Source of the DNA: Mycolicibacterium confluentis
GTDB taxonomy: Bacteria > Actinomycetota > Actinomycetes > Mycobacteriales > Mycobacteriaceae
Direction: 5' to 3'
Length of the DNA stretch: 64,000 bases
Assembly: GCF_010729895.1 (NCBI RefSeq)
Contig: NZ_AP022612.1
Span: forward strand, 4,588,001-4,652,000
A program made the position numbers and the translations under genes. Below, in pieces: positions 25,523 to 35,482 of the stretch; the first letter of the stretch is position 1, and each line of letters opens with the position of its first letter. The notes below the pieces were generated by a model. The model was not told where the DNA came from and made no database searches. It saw nothing but the letters and a program-made list of their open reading frames with translations.

Positions 25523-26319
25523 TGGCCCACAACAAAACCGTGTTCATCACGGGCGCAGCAGCAGGAATCGGGCGCGCCACCGCATTGACCTTCGCCCGCA
25601 GGGGCTACACGGTCGGCGCCTACGACATCGACGAAGCCGGGCTTGCGACGCTGTCCGCCGAGATCGCCGCACTGGGCGCCGCGGTGCGCACCGGCCACCT
25701 CGATGTCACCGACTTCGACGAAATGTCTGCTCGGACAGCCGAATTCGTTGCCGCGTCCGGAGGCAGGCTGGACGTGATGATCAACAACGCTGGGATCCTG
25801 GTCGCGGGAAGGTTCGCCGACATCGCGGTGCCCGCCCAGCGCAGGATGATCGACGTCAACTGCGTCGGGGTTCTCAACGGCGCACACGCCGCCCACGCCC
25901 ACCTGCGCGCCACCCCGGGGTCGGTGCTGGTCAACCTCGCCTCGGCGTCAGCGATCTACGGCCAGGCCGAGCTCGCGGTGTACAGCGCCACCAAGTTCTT
26001 CGTCCGCGCCATGACCGAGGCGCTGGACCTCGAATGGGGCGCCGACGGCATCCGGGTCATCGACATGTGGCCCCTGTTCGTCCAGACCGCGATGACCGAC
26101 GACATCCACACGGGCAGCACGTCGTCGCTGGGCATCAACCTCACGCCCGACGACGTCGCCGACGCGATCGCCGCTGCCGTCCACCCGTCCTGGCTCCGAC
26201 GCCGCATCCACCAGGTGCACTTCCCCGTCGGGACCCAGACCAAGGTGTTCGCCCTGGGGTCTCGGTTCAGTCCGGCGTGGCTGACCCGGTTGTTGAACAA
26301 GAGGGTGTCGCAGTCCTGA
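25522..26319 (+). CDS. Short-chain dehydrogenase/reductase
   Basis: 265 residues. TGAAAGIGRATALTFARRGYTVGAYD, NNAGILVAG, catalytic Ser in NLASASAIYG and YSATK. The C-terminal 35 residues (WLRRRIHQVHFPVGTQTKVFALGSRFSPAWLTRLLNKRV) are basic and amphipathic, as in membrane-associated SDRs. Coupled to the TetR gene by a 1-base overlap of stop and start. Confidence 0.85.
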   Translation: MAHNKTVFITGAAAGIGRATALTFARRGYTVGAYDIDEAGLATLSAEIAALGAAVRTGHLDVTDFDEMSARTAEFVAASGGRLDVMINNAGILVAGRFADIAVPAQRRMIDVNCVGVLNGAHAAHAHLRATPGSVLVNLASASAIYGQAELAVYSATKFFVRAMTEALDLEWGADGIRVIDMWPLFVQTAMTDDIHTGSTSSLGINLTPDDVADAIAAAVHPSWLRRRIHQVHFPVGTQTKVFALGSRFSPAWLTRLLNKRVSQS

Positions 26320-26382
26320 CGTTCTGATCTTGCTGCGCACAACCCTGTCTGGGCCTCACCACGGTCATTAGGGTCGGCCCGC

Positions 26383-26472
26383 ATGAACGAAGACTGGCTC
26401 GCCGTCATCGTCGGCCTGGCCCTGCTCACCCTCGTCCTCGTCGGTGCGATTCCGGGCAGCGTGATCCCGTGA
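26383..26472 (+). CDS. 29-residue membrane peptide coupled to YeiH transporter
   Basis: The ATG opens a reading frame MNEDWLAVIVGLALLTLVLV then GAIPGSVIP and TGA. It is a single hydrophobic helix with a charged N terminus, and its stop overlaps the GTG start of the transporter as GTGA. A CATTAGGGT -10-like site lies about 12 bp upstream. The sequence resembles the N-terminal helix often fused to YeiH-like exporters, so it may be a detached first helix of that protein. The reading frame is too short to be found by simple length filters. Confidence 0.6.
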   Translation: MNEDWLAVIVGLALLTLVLVGAIPGSVIP

Positions 26473-27605
26473 CCGAACAGAACACCGAGACCACTCCCGT
26501 CCCCGACGACAGCACCCCACCGCGGACGTCGATCGGCACCATCGCTGCCGGAGTACTGGTGGTGATCGCCCTTGGCGCGGCCACCCGATACCTGGAGACG
26601 AATGTCCCGAAGTGGGCGTCGGGCACGTCGTTCGCCGGGGTGGCCAAGTCCATCGAGTTCCCGGTCTATGCGATCGCCATCGGCCTGCTCGGCAACGTCC
26701 TGCTGACCAAACTTGCTGTGCGCGATGCGCTTTCAGCGGGGTTCCGCACCGAATTCTTCATCAAGACCGGCCTGGTGCTGCTGGGCGCCTCGATCAACCT
26801 GAAGCTGCTGGTGACGGCGGCGGGACCGGCGATCCTGCAGGCACTGCTGCTGATCTCCATCGTCTTCGGGTTCACGTGGTGGCTCGGCGGGCGGCTGGGA
26901 CTCGACGACAAGCTACGGGCACTGCTGGCCTCGGCCGTCTCGATCTGCGGTGTGAGCGCGGCGATCGCGGCCGCCGGTGCGGTGCAGGCCAAACGCGAAC
27001 AGTTGGCCTATGCCGCGTCGCTGGTGATCGTGTTCGCGCTGCCGTCGATCTTCCTGCTGCCCTGGTTGGCCAGGCTGCTCGGACTTCCCGACGCAGTGGC
27101 CGGCGCGTGGATCGGCGGCAACATCGACACCACGGCCGCGGTCGCGGCCGCAGGCGCGATCGCCGGTGAGGACGCCCTGCAGATCGCGACCATCGTCAAG
27201 ACCACTCAGAACGCCCTGATCGGCATCGTGGCCATCGCGCTGACGGCGTACTTCGCGTTGAAGATCGAACGTCGCACCGATGCGGCCGCGCGCCCATCGC
27301 TGCGGCAGTTCTGGGACCGCTTCCCGAAGTTCGTCCTCGGATTCATCGCGGCGTCGATCATCGGCACGCTGTACCTGCAATACGCGGGATCCGACGGCAA
27401 GGCCACCATCTCCAGTGTCAACGATCTGCGAACCTGGTTCCTGATCTTCGCGTTCGTGGCGATCGGCCTGGAGTTCTCGTTGAAGGGCCTGCGCGAGGCC
27501 GGATGGCGTCCGATCGCGGTATTCGCCTCGGCGACCGTGGTGAACATCGTCGTCGCCCTCGGTCTGGCCGTGCTGCTGTTCAGCAATTTCTCCACGGGAG
27601 GCTGA
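26469..27605 (+). CDS. YeiH-family putative sulfate exporter
   Basis: 378 residues, about 10 membrane helices. KTGLVLLGASINLKLLVTAAGPAILQALLLISIVFGFTWWLGGRLGLDDKLRALLASAVSICGVSAAIAAAGAVQAKREQLAYAASLVIVFALPSIFLLPWLARLLGL is the YeiH/UPF0324 core with the SICGVSAA motif. GTG start coupled to the 29-residue peptide. The N-terminal 30 residues are polar and disordered, consistent with an absent first helix supplied in trans. Confidence 0.88.
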   Translation: MTEQNTETTPVPDDSTPPRTSIGTIAAGVLVVIALGAATRYLETNVPKWASGTSFAGVAKSIEFPVYAIAIGLLGNVLLTKLAVRDALSAGFRTEFFIKTGLVLLGASINLKLLVTAAGPAILQALLLISIVFGFTWWLGGRLGLDDKLRALLASAVSICGVSAAIAAAGAVQAKREQLAYAASLVIVFALPSIFLLPWLARLLGLPDAVAGAWIGGNIDTTAAVAAAGAIAGEDALQIATIVKTTQNALIGIVAIALTAYFALKIERRTDAAARPSLRQFWDRFPKFVLGFIAASIIGTLYLQYAGSDGKATISSVNDLRTWFLIFAFVAIGLEFSLKGLREAGWRPIAVFASATVVNIVVALGLAVLLFSNFSTGG

Positions 27606-27627
27606 CGGCCGGGCATAGCCTCAGCCG

Positions 27628-28617
27628 ATGACGCCATGGACCAGGCGTGAGTTCCTCACGGCCACGGGCGTGGCCGGTTTGGCGCTGACGGCCTGCTCGT
27701 CGGAGTCCTCGTCCGGCGCCAATCCCGACAGCGGCGCCGTCACCCTCAAGCACGCATTCGGGGAGACCACGATCCCGTCGCCGCCGAAGAGAGTGGTCAG
27801 CGCCGGGTTCACCGAACAGGACGACCTGCTCGCGGTCGGCACCGTCCCGATCGCGACCACAGAATGGTTCGGCGCAGAACCGTTCGCGGTATGGCCGTGG
27901 GCGCAGTCCGCGCTTCGGGGGGCACAACCGACCGTGCTGCACATCGATGACGGCATCCAGGTCGAGCAGATCGCGGCCCTGAAGCCCGATCTGATCGTCG
28001 CGATCAACGCGGGATGTGATGAGGCGACCTATGAGAAGCTGTCGGCGATCGCCCCGACCCTCCCGCAGTCCGGGCGGTCGCCCTTCTTCGAGTCGTGGAG
28101 AGACCAGGCCACCGCCATCGGCCGGGCGACCTTCTCGGGCGATCGAATGACCGCACTGATCAAGGGTGTCGAGGACCGGTTCACGGCCGCAGGCACGGCC
28201 AACCCGCAGTTCAAGGACAAGTCGGTGCTTCTTCTGCAGGGGAGCACCGAGTGGGAGAACAGCGTCATCGCCAGTACGCCGGGGTGGCGCACTGGCTTCC
28301 TGACCCAGATGGGTCTCGTCATCCCCGACAGCATCACCGAATTCACCGACGACGGTCACGACCGCGCCGTCATCCCATTGGACAAGGTGGGACCCGCGCT
28401 CGACGCCGCCGACGTGCTGATCTGGGCATGCGAGAGCGAGGAGCAGCGTGCGGCGCTGCTGGCCGACCCCCGCATCGCGGAACTGCGGGCCAGCAGGGAG
28501 AACCGCAACGTCTTCACCACGCGGGAACAGGCGGGCGCGATCGCGTTCGCGTCGGTGCTGTCCTATCCCCTCGTCGCCGATCAGCTGCCGCCCCTGCTCG
28601 CGCAGGCCCTCGCCTGA
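27628..28617 (+). CDS. fecB: Iron-siderophore ABC transporter substrate-binding lipoprotein
   Basis: 329 residues. The start MTPWTRREFLTATGVAGLALTACSS combines a twin-arginine motif (RREFL) with a lipobox (LTAC), so it is exported and anchored by a lipid on Cys. The mature part is a FecB-like periplasmic-binding fold (PKRVVSAGFTEQDDLLAVG, and LKPDLIVAINAGCDEATYEKLSAIAPTL). It matches M. tuberculosis Rv0265c in position next to the oxoprolinase and aac genes. No membrane permease lies adjacent. Confidence 0.87.
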   Translation: MTPWTRREFLTATGVAGLALTACSSESSSGANPDSGAVTLKHAFGETTIPSPPKRVVSAGFTEQDDLLAVGTVPIATTEWFGAEPFAVWPWAQSALRGAQPTVLHIDDGIQVEQIAALKPDLIVAINAGCDEATYEKLSAIAPTLPQSGRSPFFESWRDQATAIGRATFSGDRMTALIKGVEDRFTAAGTANPQFKDKSVLLLQGSTEWENSVIASTPGWRTGFLTQMGLVIPDSITEFTDDGHDRAVIPLDKVGPALDAADVLIWACESEEQRAALLADPRIAELRASRENRNVFTTREQAGAIAFASVLSYPLVADQLPPLLAQALA

Positions 28618-28635
28618 GCGTCCCCATGTTCGTCC

Positions 28636-28695
28636 GCGAGCGGCCTCGTTCGCACGACTGAGCGCGGTGTGTCCGGTACCAACGCGGGCGCTCGC
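28636..28695. repeat. 60-bp dispersed intergenic repeat, copy 2
   Basis: Inverted-orientation relative of the element at 6765-6824: begins GCGAGCGGCC and ends GGGCGCTCGC. It lies after the lipoprotein stop and immediately before the YhhQ-like gene. Confidence 0.7.
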
Positions 28696-28733
28696 AGGGA
28701 AGGGGGCGGGTGGGGTCTGCTTGGATAGCTCAA

Positions 28734-29411
28734 GTGAACGACACCGAACACGCATCAGGCTTCGCGCGGGTCGGGTCCGCGTACTACCCGGTCCTGGTCT
28801 CGGTGTTCACGGCGCTGGTGATCATCTCGAACGTCACGGCCACCAAGGGCGTGGCCTTCGGCCCGATCATCACCGACGGCGGATTCATCGTGTTCCCGCT
28901 GACCTACATCATCGGCGACGTGCTCTCGGAGGTGTACGGCTTCAAGGCCGCGCGCCGCGCGATCATCCTCGGCTTCGCGATGAACGCCCTGGCCGCGTTC
29001 GCGTTCTGGTTGACGATCTACCTGCCCGCGGCGGACTTCTACGAGAACCAGGCGCACTTCGAGAACGTGGTGCACTCCTACACGCAGTTGATCGTCGCCG
29101 GCCTGGCTGGATTCCTCGTCGGGCAAACCATCAACGCCTGGGCGGTGGTGGCGATCAAGGCGCGGACCAAGGAGAAACACCTGTGGGCCCGCCTGATCGG
29201 ATCGACGTTCCTGGGCCAACTCGGCGACTCGCTGGTGTTCTGCGCGATCGCCGCCAATGCCATCGGCATCAGCACATTTCGCGATTTCGCGGTCTACACG
29301 GCACTGGGTTGGTTCTACAAGACGGCGGTCGAAGTCGTGCTGCTGCCGGTCACGTACCGGGTGATCGCGTTCATCAAGAGGCGTGAGCCCAGTTATGAAC
29401 CGATGGTCTGA
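28734..29411 (+). CDS. YhhQ-family queuosine precursor transporter
   Basis: 225 residues with about six helices. VFTALVIISNVTATKGVAFGPIITDGGFIVFPLTYIIGDVLSEVYGFKAARRAI is the DUF165/YhhQ signature. Family members import the queuosine precursors preQ0/preQ1 or queuine. GTG 28734 chosen, following TTGGATAGCTCAA with a -10-like TGGATAG, so likely leaderless. No queuosine synthesis genes are visible here. Confidence 0.88.
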   Translation: MNDTEHASGFARVGSAYYPVLVSVFTALVIISNVTATKGVAFGPIITDGGFIVFPLTYIIGDVLSEVYGFKAARRAIILGFAMNALAAFAFWLTIYLPAADFYENQAHFENVVHSYTQLIVAGLAGFLVGQTINAWAVVAIKARTKEKHLWARLIGSTFLGQLGDSLVFCAIAANAIGISTFRDFAVYTALGWFYKTAVEVVLLPVTYRVIAFIKRREPSYEPMV

Positions 29412-29502
29412 AAAATCGCCATCTCTGAAATGTTGATAAGGCCCCTCTGGCGACCCAGTAAAGTCACGAGCTTCCTAAGCTACTCGGCGGTAACGTCGTG
29501 TC

Positions 29503-30162
29503 ATGAGCCTCACGGTGGACTTGTTAACCTCTGGCAGGGCGCAACGCGTGGTGCGTGATTACGGCGACTGTGCCCTGCTTCTTGAATGCGAAGATTCGGC
29601 CGAGGTGCTGGCCTGGACGGCCACTCTGAGGCACGCGGAACTGCCGGGAGTCCTCGACATCGTCCCGGCCGCACGAACTGTGCTGGTGAAACTGGACGGG
29701 CCGCGATACCAGGCTCCGACCCGGCAGCGACTGGCCAAACTTCCCCTCACCGAGCCGGTGGTCGACGCCCCCGCGAGCGGTCAGCCCGACGTGGTGATCG
29801 ACGTCGTCTACGACGGCGAAGACCTCGTCGAGGTGGGTCGTCTCACCGGGTTGGACCCGGTCGGAGTGATCGCCGCGCACATCGGCACGCTGTGGCGGGT
29901 CGGGTTCGGCGGCTTCGCACCCGGCTTCGCCTATCTGATCGGAGGCGACCCCAGACTGAATGTCCCGCGCCGAAGCGACCCCCGAACCAGGGTGCCCGCG
30001 GGAGCGATCGGCCTCGCGGGCGAGTTCAGCGGTGTCTACCCCCGGGAGTCCCCCGGCGGATGGCAGCTGATCGGCCGCACCGACGCCGTGCTGTGGGACA
30101 TCGAACGCGAGAATCCGGCGCTGCTCACGCCGGGCATGTGGGTGCAGTTCAGGGCCGCGTGA
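29503..30162 (+). CDS. pxpB: 5-oxoprolinase subunit B (KipI-like)
   Basis: 219 residues. [68 protein letters not shown] is the KipI/PxpB cyclophilin-like core with the family GFxPGFxYL motif. With PxpA and PxpC it forms the ATP-dependent 5-oxoprolinase that opens pyroglutamate to glutamate. It overlaps an alternative start of pxpC. pxpA is not in this window. Confidence 0.92.
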   Translation: MSLTVDLLTSGRAQRVVRDYGDCALLLECEDSAEVLAWTATLRHAELPGVLDIVPAARTVLVKLDGPRYQAPTRQRLAKLPLTEPVVDAPASGQPDVVIDVVYDGEDLVEVGRLTGLDPVGVIAAHIGTLWRVGFGGFAPGFAYLIGGDPRLNVPRRSDPRTRVPAGAIGLAGEFSGVYPRESPGGWQLIGRTDAVLWDIERENPALLTPGMWVQFRAA

Positions 30163-30173
30163 AGGGAACCGTC

Positions 30174-31678
<1,505 letters not shown>

Positions 31679-31700
31679 CTTCGAGCGTAGTTTGGATAGC

Positions 31701-32474
31701 GTGACGGAGCAGTCTACGGATGAATTCCGCCCCACACTGGAATCCTTCGACCACCTCTATCGCGGTGAGCCGGTCGTCGAAGGCGGCCCCCCTCCCAGCG
31801 GTGTCCCGTGGGACATCGGCCGGGCGCAGCCTCGACTGGCAGAACTCGAAGCCCTCGGAGCCATCAAAGGCGAGGTCCTCGACATCGGCTGCGGCCTCGG
31901 CGACAACGCCATCTACCTCGCCTCACGCGGTCACTCCGTCACCGCCCTCGACGGGTCGGAGGCCGCGATCGAGCAGGCCCGGCAGCGTGCCGCCGACGTC
32001 GGCGCCGTCGTCACGTTCGGCGTCGCCGACGCCACCGCGTTGACGGGATACGACGACCGGTTCGACACCGTCGTCGACAGCGCGCTGATGCACTGCCTCG
32101 ACGACGCAGGCCGACACGCGTACGCCGCGGGCCTGCACCGCGCCACCCGACCCGGAGCGCGCTGGTTCATCTACTGTTTCGCCGACGCGAACGTCAACGG
32201 CGTGGTCACGCCCATGCACGGAGTGCCCGAGGCGACCCTGCGCGACGTCCTCACCCGCAACGGATGGCGGGTGGACTTCCTGGGACCGACCACCTACCTG
32301 GGCAATACGGCCGGGTTCACCGCCCCGCCGGGACCACCGCCCGAAAACATGCCCGCCGCACAAAGTGCGGAGATGAAGAAGATGGCCGAGCGGATGGCGG
32401 CGATCCTGCCCTTGATCGATGATGGCCTGGTGCACCTGCCGTTCACCGTGGTGCACGCCACCCGCGTCGGCTGA
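31701..32474 (+). CDS. SAM-dependent methyltransferase
   Basis: 257 residues. VLDIGCGLGDNAIYLASRGHSVTALDGSEAAIEQARQRA holds motif I and the acidic residue of motif II; FDTVVDSALMHCLDD is motif III/IV. The N-terminal FDHLYRGEPVVEGGPPPSGVPWDIGRAQP is typical of thiopurine/tellurite-resistance-type small-molecule methyltransferases. GTG 31701 with GGATAG immediately before it suggests a leaderless start. Substrate unknown. Confidence 0.85.
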   Translation: MTEQSTDEFRPTLESFDHLYRGEPVVEGGPPPSGVPWDIGRAQPRLAELEALGAIKGEVLDIGCGLGDNAIYLASRGHSVTALDGSEAAIEQARQRAADVGAVVTFGVADATALTGYDDRFDTVVDSALMHCLDDAGRHAYAAGLHRATRPGARWFIYCFADANVNGVVTPMHGVPEATLRDVLTRNGWRVDFLGPTTYLGNTAGFTAPPGPPPENMPAAQSAEMKKMAERMAAILPLIDDGLVHLPFTVVHATRVG

Positions 32475-32495
32475 TCCTCACAGACCGGGTTCGCA

Positions 32496-32519
32496 CGGGG
32501 TGAGCGCATGTTCACCCCG
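32496..32519. terminator. Hairpin after methyltransferase gene
   Basis: CGGGGTGA and TCACCCCG pair perfectly around GCGCATGT, 22 bp after the methyltransferase stop. Confidence 0.65.
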
Positions 32520-32613
32520 GGGTCACCGCCTGGCGAGTTCGGGAAACAAACCGTTCCTAGCGTGGATCACATGATCACACGCGGCCGGGGTGAGACATCG
32601 CCGCAATCGTTGG

Positions 32614-32629
32614 GTAACGCAGGCGAAAC
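32614..32629 (+). promoter_or_regulatory. GlnR-like box upstream of nnaR
   Basis: GTAAC-N6-GAAAC (spacer GCAGGC) matches the actinobacterial GlnR consensus GTnAC-N6-GaAAC. It lies 22 bp before the nnaR start, in the right position for nitrogen control of the nitrite operon. Confidence 0.65.
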
Positions 32630-32651
32630 ACCGCCTCTCTACACAGGAGCC

Positions 32652-33800
32652 ATGCCCGAGAACGACTGGGCACCGCTGACCGGATATCGCGTGGCGGTGA
32701 CCGCCGCGCGACGCTCCGAGGAACTGTGCACGCTGCTGCGCCGCCGAGGAGCCACAGTGTGCGCCGCAGCCGCCATCGCGATGGTGCCGCTGCCCGACGA
32801 TGACGAACTGCACCGCAACACCGAGGCCCTGATCGCCGCCCCACCCGACATCGTGGTCGCCACGACCGGAATCGGGTTCCGCGGCTGGATGGCCGCCGCC
32901 GACGGGTGGGGGCTGGCCGCCGAACTGACCGGGGCGCTGGGTCGGGCCCGCGTCGTATCGAGGGGTCCGAAGGCCACCGGCGCCCTGCGGGCCGCTGACC
33001 TGCCCGAGGAGTGGTCCCCGGAGTCGGAGTCGTCCCGCGAGGTGCTGCAGTACCTGCGTGAAGCCGGGATCGCCGGCCAGCGCATCGCAGTGCAGTTGCA
33101 CGGTGCGACTGACGAGTGGGACCCGTTTCCGGAGTTCCTGGATGAACTGCGGGCCGCCGGCGCCGACGTCGTGCCGATCCGCGTCTACCGCTGGCGTCCG
33201 GCGCCGCGTGGAGGCGCCTTCGACACACTCGTGTACGGAATTGCCGACCAGCAGTACGACGCCGTGAGCTTCACGTCGGCGCCCGCGGTCGCGGCGACGC
33301 TGCTGCGGGCCGCCGACCTCGGGGTCGAGGCCGAAGTGCTGACCGCGTTGCGCGGACCCGTCCACGCCATGTGCGTCGGCCCCGTGACGGCCCGCCCGCT
33401 GGTGCGCCTCGGGGTGCCGACGTCGTCACCCGAGCGGATGCGGTTGGGCGCGTTGGCGCGTCACATCACCGACGAACTTCCGCTGCTGCGCTCCCGCACG
33501 GTGCTGGCCGCGGGCCACAACGTGGAGATCCGCGGGACGTGCGTCATAGTCGACGGTTCGGTGAAGTCCCTGTCCCCCGCGGCGATGGCCACCATGCGCG
33601 CGCTCGCAGACCGACCGGGGACGGTGGTGTCCCGTCGCGACCTGCTCGCCGCGCTGCCGGGCGCGGGAACCGACACCCACGCTGTTGAGACCGCGGTGCT
33701 GCGGCTGCGAACGGCCCTGGGGGACAAGAACATCGTGGCCACCGTGGTCAAACGCGGATATCGGCTGGCAGTGGACGAGCACCCGGCGGGTGCGGCATGA
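32652..33800 (+). CDS. nnaR: HemD-like/winged-helix nitrate-nitrite assimilation regulator NnaR
   Basis: 382 residues from ATG 32652 with AGGAG just upstream. The N-terminal ~270 residues are uroporphyrinogen-III synthase-like (GYRVAVTAARRSEELCTLLRRRGA..., SFTSAPAVAATL...VGPVTARPL). The C-terminal ~90 form an OmpR-type winged helix (LSPAAMATMRALADRPGTVVSRRDLLAALPG...VETAVLRLRTALGDKNIVATVVKRGYRLAV). This fusion is the NnaR family (Streptomyces NnaR, M. smegmatis NnaR), a transcriptional activator for nitrite reductase genes. It is coupled to the sirohydrochlorin gene by ATGA. Whether it also makes uroporphyrinogen III is doubtful. Confidence 0.9.
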   Translation: MPENDWAPLTGYRVAVTAARRSEELCTLLRRRGATVCAAAAIAMVPLPDDDELHRNTEALIAAPPDIVVATTGIGFRGWMAAADGWGLAAELTGALGRARVVSRGPKATGALRAADLPEEWSPESESSREVLQYLREAGIAGQRIAVQLHGATDEWDPFPEFLDELRAAGADVVPIRVYRWRPAPRGGAFDTLVYGIADQQYDAVSFTSAPAVAATLLRAADLGVEAEVLTALRGPVHAMCVGPVTARPLVRLGVPTSSPERMRLGALARHITDELPLLRSRTVLAAGHNVEIRGTCVIVDGSVKSLSPAAMATMRALADRPGTVVSRRDLLAALPGAGTDTHAVETAVLRLRTALGDKNIVATVVKRGYRLAVDEHPAGAA

Positions 33801-34489
33801 GGGAACTGGTGCTGGTTGCCCACGGGACACGCAAACCCGGCGGCGTGGAGATGATCGGTCACCTGGCCGACCGGGTCAGCACGAGCCTGGGCCAGCGGGT
33901 GCGCGTGGCCTTCGTCGATGTGCTTGGCCCGACCCCCGCCGAGGTGCTGGCCTCGCTGCACCGCCAGCGCGCGGTCCTGGTGCCGGCATTCCTCTCCAGC
34001 GGATACCACGTCCGCAACGACATCCCCGAGCATGTCGAGGCCAGCGGCCATCCCGATGTGACGGTGACGCCCGCGTTGGGCCCGTGCCCGCAGATGGTGC
34101 GCGTCGTGACCGAGCGTCTCATCGAATCCGGTTGGCAGCCAGACGATTCAGTGGTTCTGGCCGCCGCAGGCACGTCTGATCTCAACGCTCAGCGCGACCT
34201 TCGGGTGACCGCGACGCTGCTGTCGGCCGCGCTGGGCAACCGTGTGGAACTGGCCTATGCGGCGACGGGTGAACCCCGGGTCGCCGACGCCGTAGCACGG
34301 TTGCGGGAACGCGGGGCCGGGCGCGTGGTGGTGGCGTCATATCTGTTGGCGGACGGTCTTTTTCAGGATCGCCTGCGCACCTCCGGCGCTGACGTCGTCA
34401 CCGAACCGCTGGGCCTGCACCCCGGCACGGTGCGACTGATCGCGTCACGGTTCCGGCGGGCGGCGGTGCCGTCGCTGATGAGCGCCTGA
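33797..34489 (+). CDS. sirB: Sirohydrochlorin ferrochelatase (CbiX/SirB-like)
   Basis: 230 residues. RELVLVAHGTRKPGGVEMIGHLADRV contains the class II chelatase His, and PAFLSSGYHVRNDIPEHV carries the second active-site His (LSSGYH). The C-terminal half is a second degenerate copy (AAAGTSDLNAQRDLR, ASYLLADGLFQDRL), as usual for the long form. It inserts Fe into sirohydrochlorin to give sirohaem for nitrite reductase. Overlaps nnaR by 4 nt. Confidence 0.9.
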   Translation: MRELVLVAHGTRKPGGVEMIGHLADRVSTSLGQRVRVAFVDVLGPTPAEVLASLHRQRAVLVPAFLSSGYHVRNDIPEHVEASGHPDVTVTPALGPCPQMVRVVTERLIESGWQPDDSVVLAAAGTSDLNAQRDLRVTATLLSAALGNRVELAYAATGEPRVADAVARLRERGAGRVVVASYLLADGLFQDRLRTSGADVVTEPLGLHPGTVRLIASRFRRAAVPSLMSA

Positions 34490-34529
34490 CCCTGCTTTCT
34501 TGCTCCTGCCTCGTGCTCCCGGGCTCTGT

Positions 34530-34604
34530 GGGCGCTACGGCTCTGGGCGCTGCGTCACTGGGCGCCGCGACACTGGGCGCCGCGTCACTGGGCGCCCCGG
34601 CGCC
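34530..34604. repeat. 15-bp tandem repeat
   Basis: Units of GGGCGCYGCGWCACT repeat head to tail: four clear units at 34530, 34545, 34560 and 34575 (the two middle-to-last ones nearly identical) and a decayed fifth. It lies in the 278-bp gap after sirB. It does not lie in a recognised gene; slippage-prone. Confidence 0.8.
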
Positions 34605-34619
34605 CCACTCCCCCACGAC

Positions 34620-34668
34620 ACTTAAACCCTCGCGACGACACGCCGAGCAACGTCGCAGAGGTTTAAGT
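34620..34668. terminator. Interrupted inverted repeat after the nnaR-sirB operon
   Basis: ACTTAAACC (34620-34628) pairs perfectly with GGTTTAAGT (34660-34668), and GCGACG pairs with CGTCGC inside. It can serve as a terminator between the plus-strand nnaR-sirB and the minus-strand genes, or be a REP-like element. Confidence 0.5.
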
Positions 34669-34767
34669 CTCGGCGCGGGACCGGGTGCAATGTGGGTCTA
34701 CAGGCGCGCCGGCGGGGCCAACCAGCCAGCGTGCGGCGGCGCGGGACCGGGTGCCGTCACGACCCGG

Positions 34768-35079
34768 CTAGGTGCACCCGCTCACGCTGATCCGTCTGCC
34801 CACGTTGGCGCACACCGAGACGTTGGGCGGTGGTGGCGGAGGGGGCGCGGCGTCAAAGTCCTCGGGCAGCGGCGCGTACGCCGATGGCGGCGGAGCCCAC
34901 GGCGCGATCGCATCGGCGACGTTGCCGCACCCACTCACCGAAACATGTCGGCCGCCGACGCTTCCGCACACGTCGGCCAGGCTGGTCGCGGGCGCGGCAA
35001 CTGCTCCGATCGCCTCGATTCCAGCGGCCATCGCCACCGCGGAGATGCCGACCATCCCGGCTCTGGTCCATCGATTCAT
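34768..35079 (-). CDS. Small secreted proline-rich protein with duplicated Cys motif
   Basis: 103 residues. MNRWTRAGMVGISAVAMAAGIEAIGAVAAPATSLA is a clear Sec signal peptide. The mature protein has two copies of a motif, VCGSVGGRHVSVSGC and VCANVGRRISVSGC, separated by a Pro-rich linker containing a run of eight prolines. Four cysteines could form two small disulfide loops. AAGGAGGCC precedes the ATG (reading the minus strand). It lies directly upstream of nirD on the same strand's downstream side. Function unknown. Confidence 0.75.
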   Translation of the reverse strand: MNRWTRAGMVGISAVAMAAGIEAIGAVAAPATSLADVCGSVGGRHVSVSGCGNVADAIAPWAPPPSAYAPLPEDFDAAPPPPPPPNVSVCANVGRRISVSGCT

Positions 35080-35134
35080 GGTGGCCTCCTTGATCGTGGA
35101 TCAAGTGAAGCACAACGGGATCGGCTGGCGGGCC

Positions 35135-35482
35135 TCAGCGGCCGACTTCGACGATTCCGTTCTCGCCGGCGCGGACGGCGTAGATAGGAACGCTGACCGA
35201 GGGATCGTCCAGGCACGTCCCATCCTCCAACGAGAAGGCCTGCTTCTTGATCGGTGACTGCACCGTCGGCCGTCCCGCCCGGTCACCGACGATGCCCCGC
35301 GACAGCACCGCCGCACCCGAGAACGGGTCGACGTTGCCCACCGCCTGCAGGCGGCCGTCGGGAAGCCGGAACAGGGCGGCCTGTGACCCGTCGTCCAGCA
35401 GCACCGCGACACCGCGGCCTGGGAGGAGACGGTCGTAGTGGCACGCCGCGGTCCAGACCGCGACGTCGTTCAACAGCGTCAT
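35135..35482 (-). CDS. nirD: Nitrite reductase [NAD(P)H] small subunit
   Basis: 115 residues from ATG 35482, overlapping the nirB stop (ATGA). VWTAACHYDRLLPGRGVAVLLDDGSQAALFRLPDGRLQAVGNVDPFSGAAVLSRGIVGDRAGRPTVQSPIKKQAFSLEDGTCLDDPSVSVPIYAVR is the Rieske-like NirD fold; the usual Rieske Cys/His ligands are replaced, as is normal for NirD. A longer frame to 35713 lies inside nirB and was rejected. Confidence 0.92.
   Translation of the reverse strand: MTLLNDVAVWTAACHYDRLLPGRGVAVLLDDGSQAALFRLPDGRLQAVGNVDPFSGAAVLSRGIVGDRAGRPTVQSPIKKQAFSLEDGTCLDDPSVSVPIYAVRAGENGIVEVGR

Noticed and set aside
34530..34604. 15-bp repeats as a CRISPR array.
   Set aside because: Units are contiguous without spacers and no cas gene is present.
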